DNA of 64,000 nucleotides, taken from the NCBI GenBank assembly GCA_028752905.1, contig JAQNBH010000004.1, positions 9,056,559 through 9,120,558 on the forward strand, given 5' to 3'. Every line of letters begins with the position of its first letter. Within the stretch, counting starts at the first letter, position 1. Shown here piece after piece: positions 33,889 to 44,508 of this stretch. The notes beneath the pieces are model-generated. The model had not been told where the DNA came from and searched no databases. It was given only the letters and a program-made list of their open reading frames with translations. The translations under genes and the position numbers were made by a program. Origin of the DNA: Cladorhizidae sp. MBARI D1340-BT2. Its lineage: Eukaryota > Porifera > Demospongiae > Poecilosclerida > Cladorhizidae.

Positions 33889-35871
33889 ATGGCCGAAAGA
33901 AAACCCTGGACTACGAAACGAACGATGAAGGCCAGAGGAGCGAAGCTAATGGCAGCCAGACGTGCTAAGGTGGTTTCAGCTGGTGCAGAGACGAGGGAAG
34001 GTGCGGGTCCTTCATTCACTGTCGACACTACACAGCTCGATCCCCCTTCTGTTTCTGAGCCTAGCGCTGGTCTTCTGGAGTCTGTTGCCGAGGTAACAGT
34101 TGAAGATCCAGGAGTGGGAAGCGAGTCAGACTATGAGAGCGATGCTGAACAAGATTTTAATGACGACAGAGCACAAGATATCTTTGATGAGTTCATCCTC
34201 ACTCTCCCCCTTGATGAGCGCCGATTGTTGGCCGTGGTTCTAATGGAAAGTTTTAGGAAGAGGCAAAAGATGGCGAAGGTAGATGCTGCCAGGGAAGCTG
34301 GCTCTATTCTAGGATATAGTGACAGGACTGTGAGAAAATTGAGGAAACAGTTCTTCACTAACAAAGGAGAACTGGATGAGAGGAAGCAGGGCAAGTATGA
34401 GCGAGTGACAGTTTATCGGGATGAAGAGGTTTGTTATTTGTGTTTGTGAGTGCATGAATGAACGGTCATGCATACAATATTTACATGATTGGCCTTGTGA
34501 CAGATGAATCAAAAGGCTGCTCAGTTTGTCAGGGAGAATGCATTTGTGAAAGGAAAGCCTAACATGACTGCACAAGCCTTTTGTTCCTGGGTTAATGAGC
34601 ATCTACTTCCATCCAGCCATTTACCACCACACTACCCCAGGCGAGTCTCTCTTTGTACGGCAGTTCGTTGGCTACACCACCTGGGGTTCAAGCCAGTCAG
34701 CCATACGAAAGGTGTTTATATCGAAGGCCATGAGAGGGAGGATGTCGTCAAGCATCGTGAGGTGTGTTTTTTTGTGTTTTTTTTAACTTTAAGAATTATA
34801 TATATATATATACACACATTTACATCGGACAGGAATATTTGAAGACCATGGCAGCACTGCGACACTCACACAAGCCACCACCAGCATGTTCTGACGAGTC
34901 ACCTAGAGTACGGCAGGAGGAGGAGGAAGAGAAGAAGACACTTGTTTTAATATATCACGATGAGTCGATATATAATAGTAACGAGGGCCAAACATGGATG
35001 TGGGGGGAGGAGGAGAGACCAGCACTTCTACCCAAGACTAAAGGGAGTGGCATAATGGTATCTGATTTCATAGACGAGTATGATGGATATTTGTGCCTCT
35101 CATCAGAGCAGCATCATCATGCTCTAGCAGTTAATCCTAACATCATCCAGAGTGCTCGAGTATTTCTGGAGTACGGGTGTGAACGGGATGGATATTGGAC
35201 GGGTGATCGATTCTTAGAGCAAATGAGAACTGCTTGTGATATTGCTGAGGTGAAGTATCCACTGAGATCTCACACTATTGTTTATTCTCGATCAGAGTAG
35301 TTGCCACAAGAAATTTGATGAGAGGGCACTACTGGCACGTAGCATTCTGGTGAAGGACGGAGGAGTCCGCAAAGTGAGGGACACAGTTTGGGCAGGTCAG
35401 CCACAGTATATGGTGATGTCAGATGGCTCGGCCAAGGGATTGAGAACTATCCTTGCAGAGAGGGGGATTAACACTGCCACCCTCAAGGCTGACGACATGA
35501 GAACAATCCTGTCCAATCATGAGGATTTCTTAAACGAGAAGACTCAAGTTGAGAATTATGCCATCAATAGGGGCTTCAAATGTCTCTTCATCCCCAAGTT
35601 CCACTGTGAACTGAATCCGATCGAACGTGTTTGGGGGCAGTCAAAGCGATACTGTCGAGCACATACCAACTTTACGCTTATCAAGCTCCGTCAGATCCTT
35701 CTGCCATCTCTCAACTCTGTACCTTTAGAAATGATGAGGAAGTATTTTAGGAAAGCAAGGGAATATGAGAGAGCATATTCAGAGGGAAGGAAGGCTGGAA
35801 AGGAGGTGGAGAGTGCTGTGAAAATTTATAAATCACATCGACGTATTTTTATAGAAACTATGGCAGTCTGA
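33889..35871 (+). pseudogene. IS630/Tc1-like DDE transposase gene, three exons, one frameshift
   Basis: Exon 1 (33889-34428, start MAERKPWTTKRTMKARG) holds an acidic stretch and an HTH-like region (AAREAGSILGYSDRTVRK). GT/AG introns lead in phase to exon 2 (34504-34761) and exon 3 (34833-35871). Exon 3 carries the DDE_3 domain: LIYHDESIYNSNEGQTWMWG (first Asp), FILDQSSCHKKFD (second) and FHCELNPIERVWGQSKRY (Glu). One base is missing at about 35280 just before the second block, so translation stops at 35298. About 610 codons in total. HDESxYxSNxGxxxxW and KFHCELNxIExxWG are known from DDE_3 proteins of fungi and animals. It interrupts the piggyBac gene. I could not define its terminal repeats. 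Confidence 0.85.
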
Positions 35872-36344
35872 AAATGCCACCTCAAATTTGAACCATTGTA
35901 ACTTTTTTGTTTTTGTGTTTTATCAAAATCTGTTATGGCCATTTTTTAAACCTCTCTTTGGTGCATCTTTTAGTTGTAACAATGTGGGTCCAACTGTGCA
36001 TTTCTGTGGTCTAAACTTTCCTTTAGCATTGGCTATCAAATTTCATACTTCCTCTTGAACTCTCTTATGGTTTACAAATCAAAAAACTACTATAGCCACA
36101 ATATCAACACTTACAACAAGTGCTAATGGTGTGTGCAAAATTGGGGAAATCCCATGTAAACTGAGGGAGTAAATTCAATTTTTGCGATTTTAAGGCATAC
36201 TCGCGAACTTTATCATTAGTGATTGTGGTTAACGGAATGCCAAATCTGGGTGTGGCCTTTTGTGCATGAAGCTTTCATAATGCTATCCTCCAAGTTTGAG
36301 AGACTACAACCATTGCAATGTGGAGCTATTCAACAACAACTAAA

Positions 36345-37500
36345 AATGTCTGTTTTGGTCGTCAATACTGGCAAGCACTATACATGTGAAGATGTGAAGA
36401 AGAAATGGAGGCTTTTGCAGAACTTTTGATTGTTATGGGCATTTCAAAACTTCCCCATATAGACATGTACTGGTCTTGTGAATATCCTGATTTGTCATGT
36501 AGTTTGGTGAGTAGAGTAATGCCCCTTTGGAGGTTTAGGCAGTTGATGCGGCTACGTGCATGTCAACTCCATTGCTAGCTCACAGGTAACATCTGGTAAT
36601 CCCAATTATGATAGGCTTTGAAAGCGAGTATTGTTTGCATCAGGAGCTTAGCATTGATGAAGCCATGATTCCCTATCAAGGGAGGCTTGGCTTCAAGCAA
36701 TATATGAAGGATGAGCCTACGAAATGGGGCATAAAAGTATTTGTGCTTTTGGATGCAAGGAATGGTTATATTTATCGATTACAAATTTATACTGGGAAGA
36801 ATGTGGAAACAGGAGATAGTACAGGTTTGTGTAGTCGGGTAGTGTTAGATTTGTTGGAGGGATTTGAGCACAAGAACTTTCAGGTATACATGGATAACTT
36901 TTATACAAGTCCTAATTTATTTCACACACTGACTATTAGAGGGGTTGGTGCATGTGGCACAGCTAGGCCTAATAGGAAAAACTTTCCTAAGGAGTTACTT
37001 ACAAAGTGGAAGAATAGAGGAAAATATGATTACAGATCAAATAGTTCACTCCTGGCTTTAGTGGGTAGACAAGGGTGTGATTGACATGATAACTAATATG
37101 CATGCAGCTTTGTGGCAAGGACAACAACCAACTGTGAAACATCATCAGCTTGATGGTTCTCGACTGAATGTGTCTTGCCCCCCTCCCTGTTTACCTGATT
37201 ATCAATCATCGACTGAATGTGTCTTGCCCCCCTCCCTGTTTACCTGATTATCAATCATTCATGAGGGGTGTCTGCCAAATATGCAAACACCCCCTTCCAC
37301 CATCTCTTTGATTTTCTACCGAAATTGTAGTAGCCCATTCTTTGGTCTGCTCTGGTAGAAGTGTGTTTTTTTAACGCCTTTATTGAATGCCTTTATCTGT
37401 TTTCTTTTTCAAACACTTCTCTACATAAGAGGCAGGATAGTTATTTAGATCTTCGGATTAGCTTAGTAAAAACATTGATTGGTTCCTATTCTTCTCGCTG
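36345..37500 (+). pseudogene. piggyBac transposase, catalytic and C-terminal part
   Basis: A frame at 36402-36545 gives AFAELLIVMGISKLPHID with MYWSCEYPDL. The frame 36608-37084 (MIGFESEYCLHQELSIDEAM, PYQGRLGFKQYMKDEPTKWG, VYMDNFYTSPNLF) is the DDE_Tnp_1_7 core, with catalytic Asp in SIDEAM and YMDNFY. Later pieces are HHQLDGSRLNVSCPPP and FFNAFIECLYLF. A 50-bp tandem duplication (CGACTGAATGTGTCTTGCCC twice, 37155-37256) and stops break the C-terminal part. Confidence 0.88.
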
Positions 37501-38270
37501 GCGTATAGGCCTTGTATGTTTCCTACATCCCAGCTAGAACGTCTCAATTTGCAACTAGGTCATTTCCCCCTTCTACTTCTGTTTGGTGTGCATAAAAATG
37601 GTTCGAGGCATGAAAGCCTAAATGAGTGTGGTTACTGTAGGTTCATTTGTGCATTGGATCTGACCGTATCATACCTTGGTGGAATATTAGTGTTGCATGT
37701 ATTCTCTTTGTTCTCGTGACCATGAAATATAAGTTGTGTATGGTGTATGTGCGTGCCTCTTGGTAAAAAGTGTGGATACTTGTGTCTAATAATGCATTTT
37801 TCTCTATTGTTGTGTCTTTGTGTTCTAGATGCCTGGGAAGTGTTGATAGAGCCTCGTCTTGCCCTTCTACACACACACACACAACGTGTATTACAATGCT
37901 ACTCTCTCACTCTCCTTCATTCTTCATCAAATTACCCACCCACATTCTACCTACACACACATACTTTTTCTATTCAAATATTCGATTCATATATTGTCTG
38001 TTCAAAATGTTTTGTCTTAGGAAGTTTTAGGATTGTTATTGTCTTGATTCTGTTGATTCTGTGTCAAATTATATGAATATGCCCAAATATATGGTATATA
38101 AGTGTTGGTTCAATTTTGAAAAGCTTGCCAAATGCTGGATATTTGGTCCTTGGGTTTCATTCAAAAATCAGGATGTAGAGCAATCACTGGGCTTCCATAT
38201 GAACGAGGTTTCCTGTGCTGACGTATAAGAAGTTCGAGGGAAAAATTAGTAATTAAATCGTTAATTATTT
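37500..38270. other. 3' non-coding part of the piggyBac
   Basis: No motif-bearing ORF. A (CA)n run occurs at about 37870-37884. Confidence 0.5.
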
Positions 38271-38358
38271 TACCGCGGGTACTAGGAAAGTCGGCGCTTA
38301 ATCGGTTAATAAACGTATTGTGCCTATTTCAAAGATTTTAATTCAATGAAATTTATTT

Positions 38359-38790
38359 CGGTTACATGCAAGTTGTGGATAAGAGGGATGCAGCCACCTT
38401 GCTACCCATTATCCAGGCCCATGCTGCACCTGGATCGATAATCTATTCTGACCAGTGGGCAGCCTATAGGCAGGTGGCTACTCTGCCTGGGATTGTGGCA
38501 CATGAAACTGTGAACCACTCAATTGAGTTTGTGGATCAGAGTACGGGTGTGCACACCCAAAATATTGAATCATATTGGTTGGAACAGGGTATGGTTTGTG
38601 GAACATAATTTTTTTTTTTTTTTACAAGTATTTTTTTAAATTTTAACAATTATTATATTGTGCAGGTGAAGGTGAAGCTAAAGAGGATGAAAGGAGTGCT
38701 TCACCACCAGCTCCCATCCTACCTGGATGAGTTTATGTGGCGGGAGAGAAACGGACCAACTGTAGCTTTAACTTACAATAACATTTTAAC
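38359..38790 (+). pseudogene. Merlin transposase, C-terminal part
   Basis: The frame reads YMQVVDKRDAATLLPIIQAH, IIYSDQWAAYRQV (second Asp), VNHSIEFVDQ, HTQNIESYWLEQ (catalytic Glu), and after a short intron-like gap with a T-run (38595-38665) VKVKLKRMKGVLHHQLPSYL and DEFMWRERNGPT. This is the ISXO2-like (IS1595) DDE domain typical of Merlin. The joint with the N-terminal part is interrupted by the piggyBac. Confidence 0.88.
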
Positions 38791-39366
38791 AGAAATTAAA
38801 ACCCAATATATACCCTGTTTGATTTTATTATTATTTATTTGATATTTTTATTTGGATATTTCATGAAAAAAGATACCCCCTCCAAATCAGCTGCAATGCA
38901 GATATTTTTATTTGGAAATTTCATGAAAAAAGACTACCCCCTCCAAATCAGATGCAATGCCAAAAAAATTATTCAATTCCCACGTGTATCCCGGCCCGTG
39001 CGTCAACTTTTAAAAAACGCGGCACGGTAAAAAATAAAAATAAAAATAAATAAAAAATTTAAAAAATTTAAAAAGACACCCAAAACGCGCGTGCGTAAAC
39101 TTACCAAAACGCGCACGAATTTTTTGATGGCGGAGTCGTAAATGACACTTGATCCGAAAAATGAAGGAGTTTAGTCCTGCTTCAGTAAAGTTTGATCGCT
39201 CATATCTTTGCGACCGCTTACCATGGAGACTTTATTCAAGTACTAGAATGCAGCTCATTGCACGTAGAATCATTGCATTCTAATTGAGCATAAATATACA
39301 AAAAATTGAAGTACTGCACATGAGTGACACGTGAGCAATTAACGGTAACTTTGGACTTTGGAGAAG

Positions 39367-41070
39367 ATGCCGAAGCAACGCTCTCGCTACGTCTCCAAGC
39401 AGTGGCCCAAGGTGTTTCGGGTCAAGAAGGAGGCTGCTTCTTCCTCTGCTTCTTCCTCTGCTTCTTCCCCTACTTTTTCTGCCGCTCGTCGCGTGGATGC
39501 TCCAACCGCCTCTGCCTCGACCTCCACTCCTGCCTCGACCTCCGCTCCTGGTCCAATGGATACGGCGCCTACTCCTGCCGCCCCGGTTCATGTCCCCTCC
39601 AGGTCCATGACAAAGTTGAGAACTTCGGGACTCTCTAGTAAGTATAGTAAATATATTCTTTTCTTTACAACATGACAAATGAGAATTTATTATCATTATT
39701 ATTATCATTATAGCCAACTCTTCCGAGCCTGGACCTTCCCAGCCTGGACCTTCCCAGCCTGGACCTTCCCAGCCTGGACCTTCCCAGCCAGGACCTTCCC
39801 AGCCAGGACCCTCCCAGCCAGGACCCTCGGCCTGATTTTCTCCTGATCAGGTGGAGTAGCCTGTCGGACGCACTCAGTGCCTTCTCGTGCTGCTGTATTC
39901 CCCTGACTGTGATTGAAGACCAGTCGTGCCAAGGGTTTGGTGTCAAAGATTTCAATCTGCTGCACTGTCTGTGGCAAGAAATCTTTGATTACCGACCCCT
40001 ACCGTGCAAAGGATGCAGAGGTCAACTCCAGGGCCCATTTGGCCATGAGACCCTCGGAAAGGGAAGAGCTGGATCGGTGACTTACTCTGGGATTATGGGC
40101 ATGCTCCCCCTTGTCACTTCCAGGCACTACTCCAAGCTGACAAAGCAGCTGAGTGTTGCTTCTGGAGCACAGAGAGAGGCAAACATGTCTGCTGCTGCTT
40201 CCCTCTTGCGGAAGAATACTGCTCCTGCCGATGTGCTGGATGTGATGGTGACCTGTGATGGGACCTGGTCCAAGCGAGGCCACACAGCTCTGTATGGAGT
40301 TGTTATCGTGGCTACCTGGGAGACTGGACAGGTGTTGGATGTGGAGGTGCTCAGCAAGTGGTGTTCTGTCTGCCATGAGAAGAGCAAGACGAGTCCTGAC
40401 ACCTCTTCCAAGGCCTTCCTCGACTGGTGGGAGGAGCATTCGGGGGTTTGCGGGCAGGGGTCGTCAGGCAGCATGGAGAGTGCTGGGGCATTGAGCATTT
40501 GGCAGCGGCCGGTCGAGAAGCACAAGCTCCGCTACACGACCATGATAGCTGATGGTGACTCCTCCACCTTCAAATCGGTGTCTGAAGCCAACCCCTACGG
40601 CAAGGGTCATCCTGTTGTCAAACAGGAGTGCGTGGGCCACATCCAGAAACGGATGCTGAACCGTCTGAAGGCTGTGAAGCTGAAGCCTCATTTTTCGGCT
40701 GATGGCAGAAGAGTGAGGATGGGAAGGAAGGGTCGCCTCACTGAAGTCGTGATGAAGCTCCACCAGCGATACTTCGGGAAGGCCATCCGCTCGCACCCGA
40801 ACGATCCAATAGCCATGAGCATAGCTATAATGGCTATATTCTACCATTCGATCTCCACGGATGACAACCCTCAACACCACATGTGCCTTACAGGATCGAC
40901 TACCTGGTGCCCATATAACAGGGCCCAGGCCAACATAGAGGAGCTTCCAGAGCACCACCCCAACAATGTGAGTGGATAGCTCATCAGGCATAGCTATATA
41001 GCAAAATATAATGCATTTTGGACCATGACTGATCCACATTCTTATCCAGGAAATGCTGGAGGACATGTAG
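39367..41070 (+). pseudogene. Kolobok/Mutator-like transposase, C-terminally truncated
   Basis: Exon 1 (39367-39637) starts MPKQRSRYVSKQWPKVFRV and is Ala/Ser/Pro-rich. Exon 2 (39714-40966) begins with eight GPSQP repeats, suffers a frameshift near 39833 and continues in a 356-codon frame with VTCDGTWSKRGHTALYGV (catalytic Asp), TTMIADGDSSTFKSV (second acidic block) and ECVGHIQKRMLNRLK. A donor GTGAGT and an acceptor at 41049 lead to a last exon of six codons (EMLEDM, stop 41070). Related proteins labelled Mutator-like or Kolobok are longer at the C-terminus, so it is truncated. Confidence 0.78.
39714..39830 (+). repeat. 15-bp coding repeat (GPSQP)
   Basis: About seven CCTGGACCTTCCCAG-type units encode GPSQP in the transposase N-terminus. 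The same run gives open minus-strand frames. Confidence 0.9.
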
Positions 41071-41169
41071 ATTATATTTTACTGGTAGCCATAGATATCT
41101 GCTATATAGACCTGTTCTCTCAAGCAGAGCAGGGGAGGGGTATTGTAATGAATGGGAGCTGATGTTGAT

Positions 41170-41275
41170 TGCTAGGGATATTGGGTTAGCATATAATGCA
41201 CCAGTACTTGTGTTAGCATATAATGCACCTGAACTTGGGTTAGCATATAATGCACCAGAACTTGGGTTAGCTTAT
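41170..41275 (+). repeat. 28-bp tandem repeat, about four units
   Basis: Units read GGGTTAGCATATAATGCACC with AGAACTT, with few differences. The run ends at a TTAA (41275-41278) that may border the next element. Confidence 0.85.
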
Positions 41276-41951
41276 TAAGGGGGTATCCAAGGCAAAAAAT
41301 ATAAAAAAGTATGTTTTTTTATTTTTACATCAAAATATAGCTCAACTCTTCACAAATCTTCCTATCGTGTAATTTTTCATCAGCATAACACCCCTACAGC
41401 TGAAATATTCACCTATGCAGATATGATCCAGCTCTGAAGGAAGAAGAAAATAGCAAACGCGAGCTCTTACAAACGCTTTGTTTACAACCGATCATAACTT
41501 TAATATTTTTTGTTCAAATTTTCTGAAATTTATTTTCTTATAATTAGAAGACAGCTGGCTGTATGATGTAATCCTTCTAGCATAAAATTTAACGAACTCC
41601 ACGTGTAAATGGAAGTGCTATTCAGAAAAAGGGGGCGGAACCCTAATTTATGTGCGTATCAAGTTGATTGTACCTAGCTAAAACAAAAAGAACTGGGAGT
41701 TATTCTAGGAGGAAAAGGAGAAGCAGAATATTCCACAGAGGAAGCCAACAGCCAGAAGCTACCAGCAGTGTCTCAGTTGGTAAGAAAGAAATCAGATTCT
41801 AGTAGCTATAATTATGATACTTGATGTGCTTTTATTCATAGATAGATAGATATCTAATAGCAGTAGTGGTGTTAAATCAGGCAAAGAGCACTGCTTAATT
41901 ACCATTTTCCTTTCAGGTGAGGATAATACTTCTGCTACTCCAACAGCCTCA

Positions 41952-42317
41952 ATGAAAAAACTGTCCAAGTCACCGTATTTTGATTTGTTAAGCTCTGATG
42001 TTGAGGAAGGTGAAGGGAAATATTCAGGGGTGGAGTCCATCATTATTGAGAAAGCCAAGCTCGAGTCCACACTACGTTCCTCATTGATTTGTAAATATTG
42101 TAATTCTGGCAATATTACAATCTCCGATAACCCTCATCTCCAGCAGGGCTTAGCATCGCATATCGCTATTGTTTGCGTGGACTGCAATGCCTCAACACCT
42201 ATTGTCCCTTCAACTATTGGTTCTTCCAAGATTGCTTCTGTCAACCTTAGGTCTGCTTTAGCAAAAGTTGCTACGGGTGAGCCTCACTCTTTCTCTCAAA
42301 ATATTGCAGTATTATGA
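41952..42317 (+). pseudogene. N-terminal zinc-ribbon fragment of a Mutator-like/Kolobok protein
   Basis: The frame MKKLSKSPYFDLLSSDVEEG leads to LICKYCNSGNITISDN with IVCVDCNASTP, a CxxC...CxxC zinc ribbon, then IASVNLRSALAKVATGEPHS. The family order I recall is CxxC, CxxC, then NxRxxxAxxxxGxGxxxxxxF. The catalytic domain does not follow. The frame runs out at 42315 and a minisatellite begins. Confidence 0.55.
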
Positions 42318-42349
42318 ATCTTCCTTCCCCTTCTAACACTTTTTCTGAA

Positions 42350-43515
42350 TATTACAACCCAATACCACCATTGTACAAACCAATACCACCATTGTACAAC
42401 CCAATACCACCATTGTTCAACCCAATACCACCATTCTACAAACCAATACCACCATTGTACAACCCAATACCACCATTGTTGGACCCAATACCACACTTAA
42501 TACCACCATTGTACAAACCAATACCACCAATACCACCGTTGTACAATCCAATGCCACCGTTGTACAATCCAATACCACCATTGTACAACCCAATACCACC
42601 ATTGTACAACCCAATACCACCATTGTACAAACCAATACCACCATTGTTCCACTTAATACCACCATTGTACAATCTAATACCACCATTGTTCCACTTAATA
42701 CCACCATTGTACAACCTAATACCACCATTGTACCACTTAATACCACTTGTACAACCCAATACCACCATTGTACAACCCAATACCACCATTGTACAACCCA
42801 ATACCACCATTGTTCAACCCAATACCACCATTGTTCAACCCAATACCACCATTCTACAAACCAATACCACCATTGTACAACCCAATACCACCATTGTACA
42901 ACCCAATACCACCATTGTACAACCCAATACCACCATTGTTGGACCCAATACCACACTTAATACCACCATTGTACAACCCAATACCACCATTGTACAACCC
43001 AATACCACCATTATTGGACCCAATACCACCATTGTACAACCCATACCACCATTGTACAAACCAATACCACCATTGTTCCACTTAATACCACCATTGTACT
43101 ACCTAATACCACCATTGTACCACTTAATACCACTTGTACAACCCAATACCACCATGGTACAACCCAATACCACCATTGTACAACCCAATACCACCATTGT
43201 ACAACCCAATACCACCATTGTACAACCCAATACCACCATTGTACAAACCAATACCACCATTGTTCAACCCAATACCACCATTTTACAACCCAATACCACA
43301 ATTGTACAACCCAACACCACCATTGTACAATCCAATACCACCATTGTACAACCCAATACCACCATTGTTGGACCCAATACCACCATTGTTGGACCCAATA
43401 CCACCATTGTACCACTTAATACCACCATTGTACAACCCAATACCACCATTGTACAACCCAATACCACCATTGTACAACCCAATACCACCATTGTACAAAC
43501 CAATACCACCATTCA
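42350..43515 (+). repeat. 21-bp minisatellite, about 55 units (AATACCACCATTGTACAACCC)
   Basis: The unit is 21 bp, a multiple of three, so frames persist through the array. One plus frame encodes NTTIVQP heptads and another PIPPLYN. The minus strand encodes NGGIGLY, VVLGCTM or QWWYWVV heptads. Variants (TTGTTGGACC, TTGTTCCACTTA, TTCTACAAACC) recur in blocks, showing higher-order duplication: the blocks near 42420-42510 and 42830-42960 share the same variant order. The long ORFs (up to 419 codons) are by-products. Confidence 0.95.
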
Positions 43516-44180
43516 TGGCTGCAGCCCCACCCCTGAAAGTGAATGTCTACTCATCTCGGCTCACGTTTTCTAGAGGGGTGGAGACAAAAGGGCTGGACCG
43601 TGGTAACAATTGTCATGATCAGAACAATTGGGGCACGCACTCGGATTTAAATTATCCAGAAGCACGGAAATCTCATGCCTCTCAGAGTTTTTGTTTTTTA
43701 TCCCTCTTGAACTTATCACATGTCAATTTTACTAAGGGCACTGAAGAAGGTCCGACTTTTGAGACCGAAATATATTTGACAGCACCAGTAAATTTCAGTA
43801 GAGTGAGTTCATAGAGATTAAATAGTTACCAATAGTTACCTGTACTTAATAGATAGACATACTTCCCCCTTAAGTTCTTGCCAATAGCCAATACAAGAAG
43901 ATGTCCAGGCGGTACTCAGGACATTTTCCCAATGAAACGCTTGAGCTTGCTGTGCATGTACTTTGCATTCCCAACAACAAAAATAGCAAATTTGACATTA
44001 AACATTAAGGGTAGGGCTAGGGCTTATTTAAGATCTCTATTTGGGAATGGGGAATGGGTTCATGGGGTTGTCACTATTAATTTTAGTGTTGGAAGAGTCT
44101 TGGTTGTGGTTTCATAGATTACATTGGGACATTGAGGGGAGGGATCCACATTCCACAAAATTGACCAAGGTCTAGAGGAC
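43516..44180. other. Non-coding with a PLE-like CTGAAGAAGG word
   Basis: At about 43740-43790 the words CTGAAGAAGGTC and GACCGAAATATATTTGACA stand as in degenerate hammerhead/PLE-type sequences, but no complete ribozyme can be drawn. At 44008-44025 there are two GGGCTA-like units. Confidence 0.35.
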
Positions 44181-44190
44181 AACACATGGC

Positions 44191-44508
44191 ATGGTGGAGA
44201 ACCTCTTGGAAGTTGGACAGCAGGACCTGGAACCACAGGACATACCATCGTCAGGAGACCCAATGGAGTTGGAGGAACCGACTCCTCCGACCCCATTTGA
44301 GGTGACCCTCCCCATAGTCCCTTTCCAAACTCCCCCATACCCAAACACCCACCAACTCCCCGTGTGCAACCCCCAAAACCCTCCCATGCCCACATTGCCA
44401 CCAATAACTGAACCCCGCGTCGGGCCCCCCCCTTACCTCATTACCTCCCAATCAACTCCTCGTGGGCATAGGAGTCCTATATGGGTCATTCCGTGCCAAA
44501 TCACCTAG
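44191..44508 (+). CDS. Short proline-rich ORF of unknown nature
   Basis: The 105-codon frame starts MVENLLEVGQQDLEPQD and turns Pro/Thr-rich (PTPPTPFEVTLPIVPF, NPPMPTLPPITEP). It resembles linker regions of retroelement Gag proteins in composition only. It runs into the left terminus of the next element at 44483. It is probably a relic cut by that insertion. Confidence 0.25.
   Translation: MVENLLEVGQQDLEPQDIPSSGDPMELEEPTPPTPFEVTLPIVPFQTPPYPNTHQLPVCNPQNPPMPTLPPITEPRVGPPPYLITSQSTPRGHRSPIWVIPCQIT

Larger units (their letters stand above)
32275..38305 (+). mobile_element. piggyBac transposon nested in Merlin
   Basis: It is flanked by TTAA at 32271-32274 and 38306-38309. The left end reads CCGATTGAGCGCC and the right end, inverted, CCGATTAAGCGCC. 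A second inverted motif (GCGCCATATGGCGC) lies just inside the left end. It encodes a piggyBac transposase split by an IS630/Tc1-like gene. Without that insert the element would be of ordinary size. Confidence 0.9.
31387..39155 (+). mobile_element. Merlin transposon carrying a nested piggyBac
   Basis: Both ends start GGATCAAGTGTC and then share TTACGACTCC, CATCAAAAAATTCGTGCGCG and a further 130 bp in inverted orientation (31387-31555 and about 38985-39155). Flanking 8-bp words are GAAAATTG (31379-31386) and GAAAAATG (39156-39163), one mismatch apart, as expected for a Merlin target duplication. Inside, an ISXO2/IS1595-type transposase is split by a TTAA-flanked piggyBac. Two stretches of about 58 bp are duplicated at 38843-38960. 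Confidence 0.88.
41279..43869 (+). mobile_element. Possible TTAA-flanked Kolobok-like element, internally deleted
   Basis: TTAA followed by GGGGGTATCC at 41275-41288 and, inverted, TTAA with GGGGGAAGTA at 43860-43873 resemble the ends of the 899-bp element at 16374. Inside is a zinc-ribbon start of a Mutator-like/Kolobok protein and a large minisatellite but no catalytic part. The terminal match is short, so the borders are tentative. Confidence 0.35.

Noticed and set aside
33480..36230. Terminal inverted repeats for the IS630-like gene
   Set aside because: Only weak, gapped matches such as CCCCATAATT against CCCCAATTTT were seen. They were not good enough to define borders.
42350..43515. 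CRISPR-like regular repeats
   Set aside because: Units are directly joined without unique spacers, and the genome is eukaryotic.
42314..43573. 419-codon ORF with Pro/Asn/Thr repeats, and long minus-strand ORFs
   Set aside because: The 21-bp unit length keeps many frames open. There is no start context, domain or splice structure supporting a gene.
43735..43790. Complete hammerhead ribozyme (CTGAAGA...GACCGAAA)
   Set aside because: Core-like words and a stem II are present, but no stem I can be drawn between the cleavage position and the CTGAAGA box.
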